Below, in pieces: positions 1 to 5,596 of a stretch of 6,653 nucleotides of DNA. The translations under genes and the position numbers were made by a program. The notes under the pieces are model-generated. The model saw only the letters and a list, made by a program, of their open reading frames with translations, had not been told where the DNA came from and did no database searches. The stretch is from contig CAZCWX010000696.1 of NCBI GenBank assembly GCA_964502465.1, positions 1-6,653 on the forward strand, read 5' to 3'. Each line of letters begins with the position of its first letter. Within the stretch, counting starts at the first letter, position 1. This DNA comes from CAZCWX01 sp964502465. GTDB taxonomy: Bacteria; Desulfobacterota; Binatia; Bin18.

Positions 1-144
1 AAAGGGGTACACGCATTGCGTGATAATCCAGCCTTACAGCGTGGGCTGAACACGATCCAGGGTCACGTTACCCATCTTGGAGTAGCAACGGCGTTCGGCT
101 TGCCGTGTGCGGATGTTGAGGCAGTGCTCGGGGCTATTACATAA
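1..144 (+). CDS. ald: Alanine dehydrogenase, C-terminal end (partial, 5' cut by window edge)
   Basis: The window opens inside a reading frame in phase with base 1 that encodes 47 residues and stops at TAA 142-144. The visible peptide contains NPALQRGLNTIQGHVTH followed by VATAFGLP. This matches the conserved C-terminus of NAD-dependent alanine dehydrogenases, where a 'NPAL..G(L/V)NT..G.VT...VA...GL' segment closes the protein. The enzyme is cytoplasmic and interconverts L-alanine and pyruvate plus ammonia. The NAD-binding domain and catalytic residues lie off the window, so activity cannot be judged. The gene runs convergently towards the LLM oxidoreductase gene and is followed directly by the repeat cluster. 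The family call comes from remembered family sequences. A related pyridine nucleotide transhydrogenase-type protein is less likely because its C-terminus differs. Confidence 0.8.
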   Translation, partial: KGVHALRDNPALQRGLNTIQGHVTHLGVATAFGLPCADVEAVLGAIT

Positions 145-192
145 CCTGTGGCGCTCTGCTGATGAGGGACACATCCCGCCCTACGGGACTGG

Positions 193-212
193 ATTCCCGC
201 TTTCGCGGGAAT
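193..212. repeat. Short palindromic repeat, ATTCCCGC-TTTC-GCGGGAAT type
   Basis: Perfect 8-bp arms (ATTCCCGC and GCGGGAAT) flank a TTTC loop, preceded by CTGG. From memory this is a very common interspersed hairpin in environmental bacterial genomes, usually seen as CTGGATTCCCGC...GCGGGAATGAC. A second small hairpin, GCGCC-TGC-GGCGC at 219-231, follows it immediately. Confidence 0.7.
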
Positions 213-269
213 ATTCATGCGCCTGCGGCGCACCCTTAAGCATGAAAATATTTGCTGTGCCGCTGTCTT

Positions 270-366
270 GTCATTGCGAGCGCAGCGAAGCAATCTCGTT
301 TTCGGGCAGAGATTGCTTCGTCGCGGAGTTTACCCTGAGCATAGTCGAAGGGCTCCTCGCAATGAC
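270..366. repeat. Composite REP/MITE-like palindrome, GTCATTGCGAG family
   Basis: The ends are perfect 11-bp inverted repeats: GTCATTGCGAG at 270-280 and CTCGCAATGAC at 356-366. Inside, CGAAGCAATCTC (286-297) pairs perfectly with GAGATTGCTTCG (309-320) across an 11-base loop. The right arm is longer than the left because an extra block of about 30 bases sits at 326-355. With that block removed, the arms align almost end to end. The element carries no coding capacity and would be mobilised, if at all, in trans. Family recognition is from memory of this widespread environmental repeat. Confidence 0.8.
326..355. repeat. Nested palindromic insert, CCCTGAGC...GTCGAAGGG type
   Basis: This 30-base block interrupts the right arm of the surrounding palindrome. 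It begins GAG and ends CTC, and its core at 333-352 is CCCTGAGCATAGTCGAAGGG. The core is an independent, widespread interspersed repeat, commonly seen on the other strand as CCCTTCGAC...GCTCAGGG. The left arm of the host repeat has no counterpart, so the block looks like a secondary insertion into an existing repeat. Confidence 0.6.
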
Positions 367-433
367 ATTCTCCGACCTGCTGTCCCTTTTTCGGAGGAAT
401 AACAACTCTTGGTACAGCGTGGTAAAAAACCTA

Positions 434-460
434 CCCTTGTGAGAGGGTTCGGGGTGAGGA
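434..460. repeat. GAGAGGG/GGGTGAGG-type interspersed repeat, single copy
   Basis: The stretch CCCTTGTGAGAGGG...GGGGTGAGG resembles, on the opposite strand, the CCTCACCC-(n)-CCCTCTC repeats scattered in many environmental genomes. It ends within two bases of the stop codon of the LLM oxidoreductase gene. Only one copy is in the window, so its repetitive nature rests on memory of the family, not on copies seen here. Confidence 0.45.
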
Positions 461-461
461 C

Positions 462-1340
462 CTACACCTTCTGCGCTCGTTCCACCACCGATGCCAGCTG
501 TTTCACCAGTTCGAGCCCCTTTCCGTCGGCTGCCTCTGTGCCCATCTGTTGTGAAAAAACCACCACTCGACTGGCACCCGCCTCCTGGTAACGCTTCAAT
601 TCGTCTACCGACGGTCCGCCGTTTCGGGGCTCGACGATCGCGGTGACTTGAACCGTCTCCGGGTTGCGTCCAGCTTCTACAGTTAGCTTTCGTAGCGTGG
701 CGACATCTTGTTTGAACGCTTCTGCACTCTGTACCAGCGGAAACCAGCCATCGTACGAGCGGGCGACGCGCTCTAATGCTTTATGACCATGCGCCCCGAG
801 CAGTACGGGTGGGCCAGGCTGCTGTACTGGTTTCGGTTCACACCGTACGGCGGGAAACTGGACCAGCTCTCCCTCGTACCGCGCTTCGGTCTGGGTCCAC
901 AACACACGCATCGCCTCTACGGTCTCACGCAACCGTTTCCAACGCTGGCTAAAGCGCGTGCCCATGACTTCCGTTTCTTCCTTGAGCCATCCTGCTCCGA
1001 TGCCGAGAATGACGCGCCCGTTCGAGTACAGGTCCAAACTCGCAATGACTTTTGCCGTCATAAGAGGATCGCGTTCAGGTAAGAGACAAATCCCGGTGCC
1101 CAGCTTAATCTTCTTGGTCACTGTCGCGACAACGGTCAGGCCAATGAAAGGATCAACCCAGCGGTTGTAGTGCTCGGGAAGCTGTCCATCACCGATAGGG
1201 AATGGCGTTTTGCGCTCAATCGGAATCACTGGATGTTCAGGCAGCCAGAGCGAGTCGTATCCCAGGGCTTCAACGTGCTGGGCGATTTCAGCCAGATTGC
1301 CACTCTGCGCGGTGGCTGTGAGCAGAATGCCGATGTTCAT
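462..1340 (-). CDS. LLM-class (luciferase-like) F420- or FMN-dependent oxidoreductase
   Basis: The 292-residue protein is typical of bacterial luciferase-like TIM-barrel oxidoreductases of the single-subunit, F420-dependent TIGR03619-like type. Such enzymes move hydride between F420H2 or FMNH2 and an organic substrate in the cytoplasm. The N-terminus has the first barrel strand (MNIGILLTAT), then HVEALGYDSLWLPEH at about 22-36. The family signature follows at about 90-122: RDPLMTAKVIASLDLYSNGR then ILGIGAGWLKEE. PPVLLGAHGHKALERVARSYDGWFP lies at about 177-201. The length is normal and no lesion is visible. The ATG start is well supported by AAGGAGGG six bases upstream on the minus strand. The gene is divergent from the CoA-transferase gene across about 200 bases. 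Substrate is unknown, and F420 versus FMN cannot be settled by eye. Confidence 0.9.
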   Translation of the reverse strand: MNIGILLTATAQSGNLAEIAQHVEALGYDSLWLPEHPVIPIERKTPFPIGDGQLPEHYNRWVDPFIGLTVVATVTKKIKLGTGICLLPERDPLMTAKVIASLDLYSNGRVILGIGAGWLKEETEVMGTRFSQRWKRLRETVEAMRVLWTQTEARYEGELVQFPAVRCEPKPVQQPGPPVLLGAHGHKALERVARSYDGWFPLVQSAEAFKQDVATLRKLTVEAGRNPETVQVTAIVEPRNGGPSVDELKRYQEAGASRVVVFSQQMGTEAADGKGLELVKQLASVVERAQKV

Positions 1341-1539
1341 GAGTTTCCCTCCTTCTGCTGGTATGGTGTCTTTGTCTTACACTGAATGCGCTGTTTCATA
1401 AACAAGTGAGGCACGGCCCCAATGTCGTGTGGTTCGATTGAGTGGCAGTATGGACAGAGACCCATAAGCATGGCAGGCTACCTGCCATCGAACACTTTCG
1501 CAACCTGGTTGAACGGGGAATCACATTTCGGGGGGCGCA
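1341..1539. promoter_or_regulatory. Divergent promoter region of the LLM oxidoreductase and CoA-transferase genes
   Basis: Both flanking genes must be transcribed outward from this 199-base gap unless they are read from further away. The minus-strand gene has a strong Shine-Dalgarno site at 1347-1354. On the minus strand a weak promoter candidate is TTGTTT followed by TGTAAG at 18 bases. Its -35 overlaps the small dyad TGTTT-CAT-AAACA (1392-1404). On the plus strand, TTGAGT at 1438-1443 with CATAAG at 1463-1468 is a poor match with a 19-base spacer. The promoter boxes are low-confidence readings; the region's role follows from gene orientation. Confidence 0.5.
1470..1488. promoter_or_regulatory. 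Operator-like inverted repeat upstream of the CoA-transferase gene
   Basis: ATGGCAGG and CCTGCCAT are perfect 8-bp inverted arms separated by CTA, centred about 60 bases before the CoA-transferase ATG. Size, symmetry and position between divergent genes fit a binding site for a dimeric repressor or activator, but no regulator gene is in the window. An RNA hairpin in the 5' leader is the alternative. The dyad is seen directly; its role is inferred. Confidence 0.4.
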
Positions 1540-2760
1540 ATGAATCAGCCGAAGCACGTACTCGATGGCTATAAGGTGTTGGACTTCACCCAGATCGTAG
1601 CTGGACCAACGTGCACCTTGATGCTAGCGGAGATGGGGGCCGAGGTGATCAAGGTGGAACTGACGCCGGCGGGCGATGGTGCGCGCGTCGGCCCAGTCGT
1701 GATCGACGGCCGCAGCGGCTATTTCGTCCAACACAATCGCGGCAAGAAGGACTTGTGCCTGGATGCCAAGACGCCCGAGGGGCTCACGATTCTCAAGGAC
1801 CTCGTTGCCAAAGTCGATGTGCTGGTGGAGAACTACGCTCCGGGCGTGATCGGGCGCCTCGGCCTCGGCTATGAGGCGGTGAGTAAGATTAACCCACGCT
1901 TGGTGATGTGCTCGATTTCTGCTTTCGGACAGAAAGGACCGCTGGCGCACGAACCGGGGTTTGACTGGGTGGGTGCGGCATACTCCGGGATCACGTCGAT
2001 GGGCGGCGAGCCGGGCGGGTCCCCCATCTTTCCCATGGTGGCGATGGGCGACGTCTCCACCGGCGCGCACGCGATGGGCGCGATCTGTGCAGCGCTGTTA
2101 TACCGCGAGCGCACCGGGCGCGGGCAGCACCTCGATCTCTCGTTGCTCGATACCTACGCGCATTACCATGAAGCCAGCTTTCAGATGTACAGCCTCAGCA
2201 AGGGGACGATACACCCGACGCGCTCTGGAGCACATTCGTGGTACGCCTGTCCGGCGGGTGTGTTCAAGGGGCGCGAGCGTTACCTGATCCTCATCGCGCC
2301 CTTAGAGCAGCATTGGACGAAGCTATGCGAAGCGATAGGGCAGCCGGGACTGGCGCGGGACCCGCGTTTTACCGACAACGCCTCGCGTCTGCGCAATCTG
2401 GACGAGCTGGTGGCGATTATCGAAGGCTGGATCCGCGCTCAGACGAGTGATGACGTAGCGATAGCGACGTTGAAAGAGTATCACGTGCCGGTGGCGCCGA
2501 TCCTGTCGGTGCCTGAGGCGTTGCAGCATCCCCATTTGCGCCAACGCGGCACGGTGCGGACGATTCAGGATCGGATCCTGGGCGAGCTGGATGTCCCGGG
2601 ATTTGCACTGCGATTTTCGGCCTTTCCCCAGCCCCTGGAGCTGCAGGCGCCGCTGCTGGGCGAGCATAACGCAGAGATCCTGACGCAGTGGCTCGGCTAT
2701 ACGATGGATGAGGTGCGAGAGCTGGAGCGCAGGGGAATTCTGCGGAGCGGTCCGGTGTGA
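1540..2760 (+). CDS. Class III CoA-transferase, CaiB/BaiF (formyl-CoA transferase-like) family
   Basis: The 406-residue protein is a complete family III CoA-transferase, which moves CoA between carboxylic acids through enzyme-bound mixed anhydride and thioester intermediates. The N-terminal signature VLDFTQIVAGP...LAEMGAEVIKVE lies at about 13-40. It is followed by NRGKKDLCLDAKTPEG (66-81), ENYAPGVIGRLGLGYE (97-112) and the INPRLVMCSISAFGQKGP segment (117-134). The catalytic aspartate is most likely Asp171 in AMGDVSTGAHA, equivalent to the Asp of the D-x-x-x-G motif in formyl-CoA transferase. ALLYRERTGRGQHLDLSLLD (185-204) follows, as is usual. Length is normal and the C-terminal 'PLLGEHNAEIL' closure is present. 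The start at 1540 has only a G-rich stretch (1531-1535) as Shine-Dalgarno. Acyl donor and acceptor cannot be read; racemase relatives such as alpha-methylacyl-CoA racemase share this fold and remain possible. Confidence 0.92.
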   Translation: MNQPKHVLDGYKVLDFTQIVAGPTCTLMLAEMGAEVIKVELTPAGDGARVGPVVIDGRSGYFVQHNRGKKDLCLDAKTPEGLTILKDLVAKVDVLVENYAPGVIGRLGLGYEAVSKINPRLVMCSISAFGQKGPLAHEPGFDWVGAAYSGITSMGGEPGGSPIFPMVAMGDVSTGAHAMGAICAALLYRERTGRGQHLDLSLLDTYAHYHEASFQMYSLSKGTIHPTRSGAHSWYACPAGVFKGRERYLILIAPLEQHWTKLCEAIGQPGLARDPRFTDNASRLRNLDELVAIIEGWIRAQTSDDVAIATLKEYHVPVAPILSVPEALQHPHLRQRGTVRTIQDRILGELDVPGFALRFSAFPQPLELQAPLLGEHNAEILTQWLGYTMDEVRELERRGILRSGPV

Positions 2761-2897
2761 TCGCGCGTGGCGGGAAATGGCGTATCGTGCCGCTGCCCCC
2801 GACCCCTAACGGAACAGGGCCGGCAGCCTCAGCCTGAGGTTCACTTCATGTGAGTGCTTCCGCAGACCTCCCTGCGCGAAGACAGAAAGGAGCTATT
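2761..2897. other. Intergenic leader of the glutathionyl-hydroquinone reductase gene
   Basis: These 137 bases hold no gene. A short near-perfect palindrome, CCTCAG-C-CTGAGG, lies at 2827-2839. A GTG at 2850 would open the next frame early, but its 16 extra residues match nothing in the family. The AAAGGAG at 2886-2892 clearly points to the ATG at 2898. Confidence 0.5.
2886..2892 (+). promoter_or_regulatory. Shine-Dalgarno site that sets the reductase start
   Basis: AAAGGAG lies five bases before ATG 2898. It favours this start over the in-frame GTG at 2850, which has no comparable site and whose extension is not conserved in the family. Confidence 0.75.
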
Positions 2898-3857
2898 ATG
2901 CTAGTGAACGGACAATGGGTCAACGAGGCGCAGCGGTTGCAAGCGACCGACTCCCAGGGGCGCTTCCTGCGCCAGGTCTCAACCTTTCGCCACTGGGTGA
3001 CCCGCGATGGCACTCCGGGACCGACCGGCAGGGGTGGCTTTCGCGCCGAACCGCATCGCTACCATCTGTATGTCGCGCTGAATTGTCCGTGGGCCTGTCG
3101 CACGCTGATCTATCGCAAGCTCAAAAAGCTTGAGGACGTGATTTCGGTGTCGATCGCCATTCCGACGTTCACCGAGCAGGGGTATAGTTTTGGTGACTAT
3201 CCTGGGTCGATCCCTGATCCACTCTACCACATTCGCTACATTCACGAGGTGTATACGCGCGCCGATCCTCACTATACCGGGCGCGCCACCGTGCCGGTGC
3301 TGTGGGACAAGGTGCAGCATACGATGGTCAATAACGAATCGGCCGATATTATCCGCATGCTCAATAGCGCCTTCGACGCCTTTGGTGATGCATCGGTGGA
3401 TTTCTCCCCTCAAGAGCTGCGCGCCGACATCGATGCGTGGAACGCACGGATTTACGAGGGGCTGAATAATGGCGTGTACCGCGCTGGTTTTGCCACCTCT
3501 CAGGACGCTTACCAGGAGGCGGTCAGCGAGGTCTTTGCGTGTCTTGACGAGTTGGAACACCGGCTCGAAGGCTGTAGCTATTTATTGGGAGACCGTATCA
3601 CCGAAACCGATTGGCGCGCGTTTGTCACTTTAATTCGCTTTGACACAGTCTATTACCTGTTATTCAAATGCAACCTGCGCCGTATCATTGATTATCCCCG
3701 CCTCTCAGCCTACCTGAAGCGCCTGTATGCGGTGCCGGGAGTCGCGGACACGGTAGATTTTCATCACATCAAACGGACCTATTACAGCATTCCCAGAGTC
3801 AATCCGACCGGTATCGTACCCAAAGGCCCGGAACGGATCTTTAGAAACGAGCCCTGA
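2898..3857 (+). CDS. yqjG: S-glutathionyl-(chloro)hydroquinone reductase, YqjG/ECM4/PcpF-type GST
   Basis: The 319-residue protein is a xi-class glutathione transferase of the kind that reductively removes glutathione from glutathionyl-hydroquinones, releasing the hydroquinone and GSSG in the cytoplasm. It matches E. coli YqjG almost from end to end. The N-terminus has FRHWVTRDGTPGPTG and then YHLYVALNCPWACRTL with the catalytic Cys63. TVPVLWDK (131-138), NNESADIIRMLNSAFDA (145-161), NNGVYRAGFATSQDAY (190-205) and FKCNLRRIIDYPRL (256-269) follow. It closes with NPTGIVPKGP (302-311). Cys67 sits where YqjG has His (CPWAC against CPWAH). The start is fixed by AAAGGAG at 2886-2892, five bases before the ATG; a longer frame from GTG 2850 adds 16 unrelated residues. 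The gene follows the CoA-transferase by 137 bases, so cotranscription is possible but unproven. A role in quinone or chloroaromatic detoxification is inferred from the family. Confidence 0.93.
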   Translation: MLVNGQWVNEAQRLQATDSQGRFLRQVSTFRHWVTRDGTPGPTGRGGFRAEPHRYHLYVALNCPWACRTLIYRKLKKLEDVISVSIAIPTFTEQGYSFGDYPGSIPDPLYHIRYIHEVYTRADPHYTGRATVPVLWDKVQHTMVNNESADIIRMLNSAFDAFGDASVDFSPQELRADIDAWNARIYEGLNNGVYRAGFATSQDAYQEAVSEVFACLDELEHRLEGCSYLLGDRITETDWRAFVTLIRFDTVYYLLFKCNLRRIIDYPRLSAYLKRLYAVPGVADTVDFHHIKRTYYSIPRVNPTGIVPKGPERIFRNEP

Positions 3858-3928
3858 CAGTAAGCGGAGATTTTACGGCGTTCTTCCCTCCGGTTGAGAG
3901 AGGAAAGGCCGCCCCAGCAAGGTGACCG

Positions 3929-3952
3929 TTGTCATTACGCGCACAAGCGAAG
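3929..3952. repeat. Degenerate half-copy of the GTCATTGCGAG repeat
   Basis: TTGTCATTACGCGCACAAGC followed by GAAG aligns with the left half of the composite repeat at 269-290. It has three or four substitutions and a one-base insertion. A TGACAA at 3972-3977 forms a 6-bp inverted repeat with its TTGTCA. It looks like an eroded or truncated copy. Confidence 0.45.
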
Positions 3953-4084
3953 GTCGCGGGTGTGTTTTCATTGACAACTACGCTTCCACCCAGATACTCT
4001 TGCCGCGATGATCATACACCGCGTACTGCACGAAGAACGTTGGGGGGCTGGGTGCTGTGTTCTACTGGTTCTCCCCTCTACACT

Positions 4085-4090
4085 GGGGAG
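4085..4090 (+). promoter_or_regulatory. Shine-Dalgarno site favouring TTG start of the exporter
   Basis: GGGGAG lies nine bases before TTG 4100. No in-frame ATG precedes the first membrane helix, so a non-ATG start is required. This TTG fits both the family's usual N-terminal length and the ribosome site. Confidence 0.55.
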
Positions 4091-4099
4091 TGTCATCTC

Positions 4100-5404
4100 T
4101 TGAGCACGCTCAATAAGTCTGCAGAAGAAGATTCCACCATTCACGCTTCCTCGACTTGGCAACCACCCTATGCCCTGCGGGCTCTCCGCCACCGCAACTT
4201 TTGCCTCTTTTTTATCGGCCAGTTTGTCTCTCGTACCGGCTACTGGATGCAGAACATGGCGCAGAGCTGGTTGGTGTATCGGTTATCTCAGTCATCTCTC
4301 ATGCTGGGATTGGTGGGGTTTGCTGGACAATTTCCTACGTTACTGCTCGGCCTGCTCGCTGGAGTGGTAGCAGACCGCTTCGATCGCTATCGGGTGATTC
4401 TGTTGATGCTCGTGCTGGCCATGCTCCAGGCGGCCGTGTTAGGAGTCTTGACCTTGGAGCAGTGGGTCACCGCCTGGCACGTGTTTTTCCTGGCGATTTT
4501 TGCCGGAGCCGTGCAAACGTTCGAAATGCCGGCACGGCAGAGTTTCTTGACCGATATCGTCGGGAAAGAGGACTTAACGAGCGCTGTGGCCCTCAACTCT
4601 GCTCTTGTCAATGGAGCCCGGATTATCGGTCCCGCGTTAGCTGGTGCTGTTGTGGCGCAAGTAGGAGAAGGGGCATGTTTTCTGATCAACGCGATTTCCT
4701 ATCTAGCGATCATTGGTGGATTCCTGGCGATGCGTCTCCCCGCACGGTCGGCGACTGTTGCTGACAATATCTCAATAGCCGCGTTCATGCGTGAAGGGGT
4801 GGTCTACGCTATCCGTACGCCGGTAATTCGCCTGCTACTGGTGCTGATTGGATTGGCCAGTTTTCTCAGTACCCCCTATACGGTTCTGATGCCGATCTTT
4901 GCCGGCGATATCCTCCACGGTGGGCCGAGTGGCATGGGGATGTTAATGGGGGCGGCTGGTTTTGGTGCTGTGGTCGGCGTGATGTTCCTGGCCCGGCATC
5001 ACACGACTGAGAAAATTGCTGGGACTATCGTTTTTGCTTTGATCAGGTTCGGCATTGGGCTTATTTTGTTTGGCTTTTCCCGCAATTTTTGGCTCTCTAT
5101 GCTCCTCTTACCCCTGGTGGGCTCTGGCTTTATGCTGCCGATGTCTGCAGCCAATACCCTCCTGCAGATCCTGACCCCGGATCACCTGCGGGGTCGAGTG
5201 ATGAGCATCTTCTTCATCGTCTTCATGGGAACCCCACCGTTGGGAAGCTTGCTCGCGGGATTTCTTGCCCCTCATATTGGTGCCCCCCTGACTGTTGCCG
5301 GTACTGGTGTGTTGTGTCTTGCTGGCGCTGCGTGGTTCGCGCTGAAGGTGCATCTCTTGCGGGAAGCGGCGGAAGAAGAGCGGCATGGGGAGACCGCCCT
5401 ATAA
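4100..5404 (+). CDS. Major facilitator superfamily exporter, MFS_3/EntS-like
   Basis: Read from the TTG at 4100, the protein has 434 residues and looks like a complete inner-membrane proton-driven exporter. A short hydrophilic N-terminus is followed by the conserved RALRHRNFCLFFIGQFVSRTGYWMQNMAQSWLVYRL segment (about 28-62). Motif A, GVVADRFDRYR, lies at about 88-98. EMPARQSFLTDIVGKEDL then ALNSALVNGARIIGPALAG run from about 142 to 182. The second half carries further hydrophobic helices and HLRGRVMSIFF at about 362-372, the usual repeat of motif A. The tail LLREAAEEERHGETAL is charged and cytoplasmic. TTG 4100 is preceded by GGGGAG (4085-4090) at nine bases. An in-frame TTG at 3929 would add 57 residues unlike the family. 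The TAA stop coincides with the edge of the MITE-like element. Substrate is unknown; siderophore, drug or aromatic export are all possible. Confidence 0.88.
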   Translation: MSTLNKSAEEDSTIHASSTWQPPYALRALRHRNFCLFFIGQFVSRTGYWMQNMAQSWLVYRLSQSSLMLGLVGFAGQFPTLLLGLLAGVVADRFDRYRVILLMLVLAMLQAAVLGVLTLEQWVTAWHVFFLAIFAGAVQTFEMPARQSFLTDIVGKEDLTSAVALNSALVNGARIIGPALAGAVVAQVGEGACFLINAISYLAIIGGFLAMRLPARSATVADNISIAAFMREGVVYAIRTPVIRLLLVLIGLASFLSTPYTVLMPIFAGDILHGGPSGMGMLMGAAGFGAVVGVMFLARHHTTEKIAGTIVFALIRFGIGLILFGFSRNFWLSMLLLPLVGSGFMLPMSAANTLLQILTPDHLRGRVMSIFFIVFMGTPPLGSLLAGFLAPHIGAPLTVAGTGVLCLAGAAWFALKVHLLREAAEEERHGETAL

Positions 5405-5578
5405 GTGGCTGTCCGAAAAATCCTCTAGAAGATGTGTCCGAGGGCAAAAATCCCCCCGCTAGCCGCTCCGCGTCTGGCGGCCCCCTTTAGCAAAGGGGGC
5501 GGCGAAGGCGCAGCCGAGCAGGGGATTTGTACCGCACAACGGAGCAAGAAGATTAAGAGTTATTCGGATAGGCTCTAA
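5402..5578. mobile_element. MITE-like element with imperfect terminal inverted repeats
   Basis: The left end, 5402-5427, contains GGCTGTCCGAAAAA. The right end, 5553-5578, reads on the opposite strand GCCTATCCGAATAA at the matching place. Over 26 bases the two ends agree at about 17 positions when inverted. The 177-base element has no coding capacity, so any movement would depend on a transposase in trans. Its left edge coincides with the TAA stop of the exporter gene, and a separate palindromic repeat occupies its centre. No target duplication is clear. The ends are seen directly; the MITE interpretation is inference. Confidence 0.45.
5448..5528. repeat. AAATCCCC...GGGGATTT palindromic repeat with GCCCCCTTT hairpin
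   Basis: AAATCCCC (5448-5455) and GGGGATTT (5521-5528) bracket the unit. Its centre is a perfect 9-bp hairpin, GCCCCCTTT-AGC-AAAGGGGGC (5480-5500). The spacers CGCTCCGCGTCTGGCGG and GGCGAAGGCGCAGCCG are loosely complementary. From memory this is a widespread interspersed repeat of environmental bacteria. Lying between convergent genes, it could act as a bidirectional transcription barrier. No T-tract follows, so it is not a textbook terminator. Confidence 0.7.
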
Positions 5579-5596
5579 GCGCGCCTCACAGTGCTT

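Larger units (their letters stand above)
145..461. other. Convergent intergenic region filled with interspersed repeats
   Basis: This stretch of about 317 bases separates two convergent genes, and I see no credible gene in it. The short open frames on both strands are built from palindromic repeat DNA and match no protein I recognise. It holds, in order, an ATTCCCGC hairpin (193-212), a small GCGCC-TGC-GGCGC hairpin (219-231), a long composite palindrome (270-366) with a second palindrome inserted in one arm, and a GAGAGGGTTCGGGGTGAGG-type repeat (434-460). No classic rho-independent terminator with a T-tract is visible. The hairpins may still end transcription or stabilise the 3' ends of both mRNAs, which is inference. 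Confidence 0.75.
3858..4099. other. Intergenic region with degenerate repeat and possible gene remnant
   Basis: These 242 bases separate the reductase and exporter genes. The frame of the exporter is open back to TTG 3929, but the 57 residues it would add look unlike MFS proteins and begin inside a degenerate repeat, so I treat this as non-coding. On the minus strand, 3978-4061 is open for 27 codons with no start and ends in a protein-like FFVQYAVYDHRGKSIWVEA. That could be the tail of a lost gene or chance. No clear terminator is visible. Confidence 0.5.

Noticed and set aside
270..366. Possible CRISPR unit or structured RNA gene because of strong stems.
   Set aside because: There are no regularly spaced direct repeats and no spacers. 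The stems are inverted repeats of a known interspersed type and not a repeated array.
107..442. A 111-codon plus-strand open frame in the first intergenic region.
   Set aside because: It starts inside the alanine dehydrogenase coding end and runs through several palindromic repeats. Its sequence is the familiar translation of repeat DNA.
2827..2839. CCTCAG-C-CTGAGG palindrome before the reductase gene as an operator.
   Set aside because: The arms are only six bases with a one-base centre, and no promoter can be placed beside it. A chance dyad of this size is plausible.
2979..3560. A 193-codon open frame on the minus strand opposite the hydroquinone reductase gene.
   Set aside because: It lies wholly within a gene with end-to-end family similarity, and its product, rich in His, Arg and Ile, matches nothing recognised. 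It is a codon-bias shadow.
1540..3857. A single detoxification operon of the CoA-transferase and hydroquinone reductase.
   Set aside because: The 137-base gap leaves cotranscription open, but nothing in the sequence links their substrates.
4156..4764. A 202-codon plus-strand open frame in a second phase of the exporter gene.
   Set aside because: The overlapping frame encodes unmistakable MFS motifs; this product is Arg/Ser/Cys-rich with no membrane or domain pattern.
5480..5500. Rho-independent terminator for the exporter gene.
   Set aside because: The stem is strong, but no T-tract follows on either strand and the hairpin is the centre of an interspersed repeat. It is kept as a possible barrier only.
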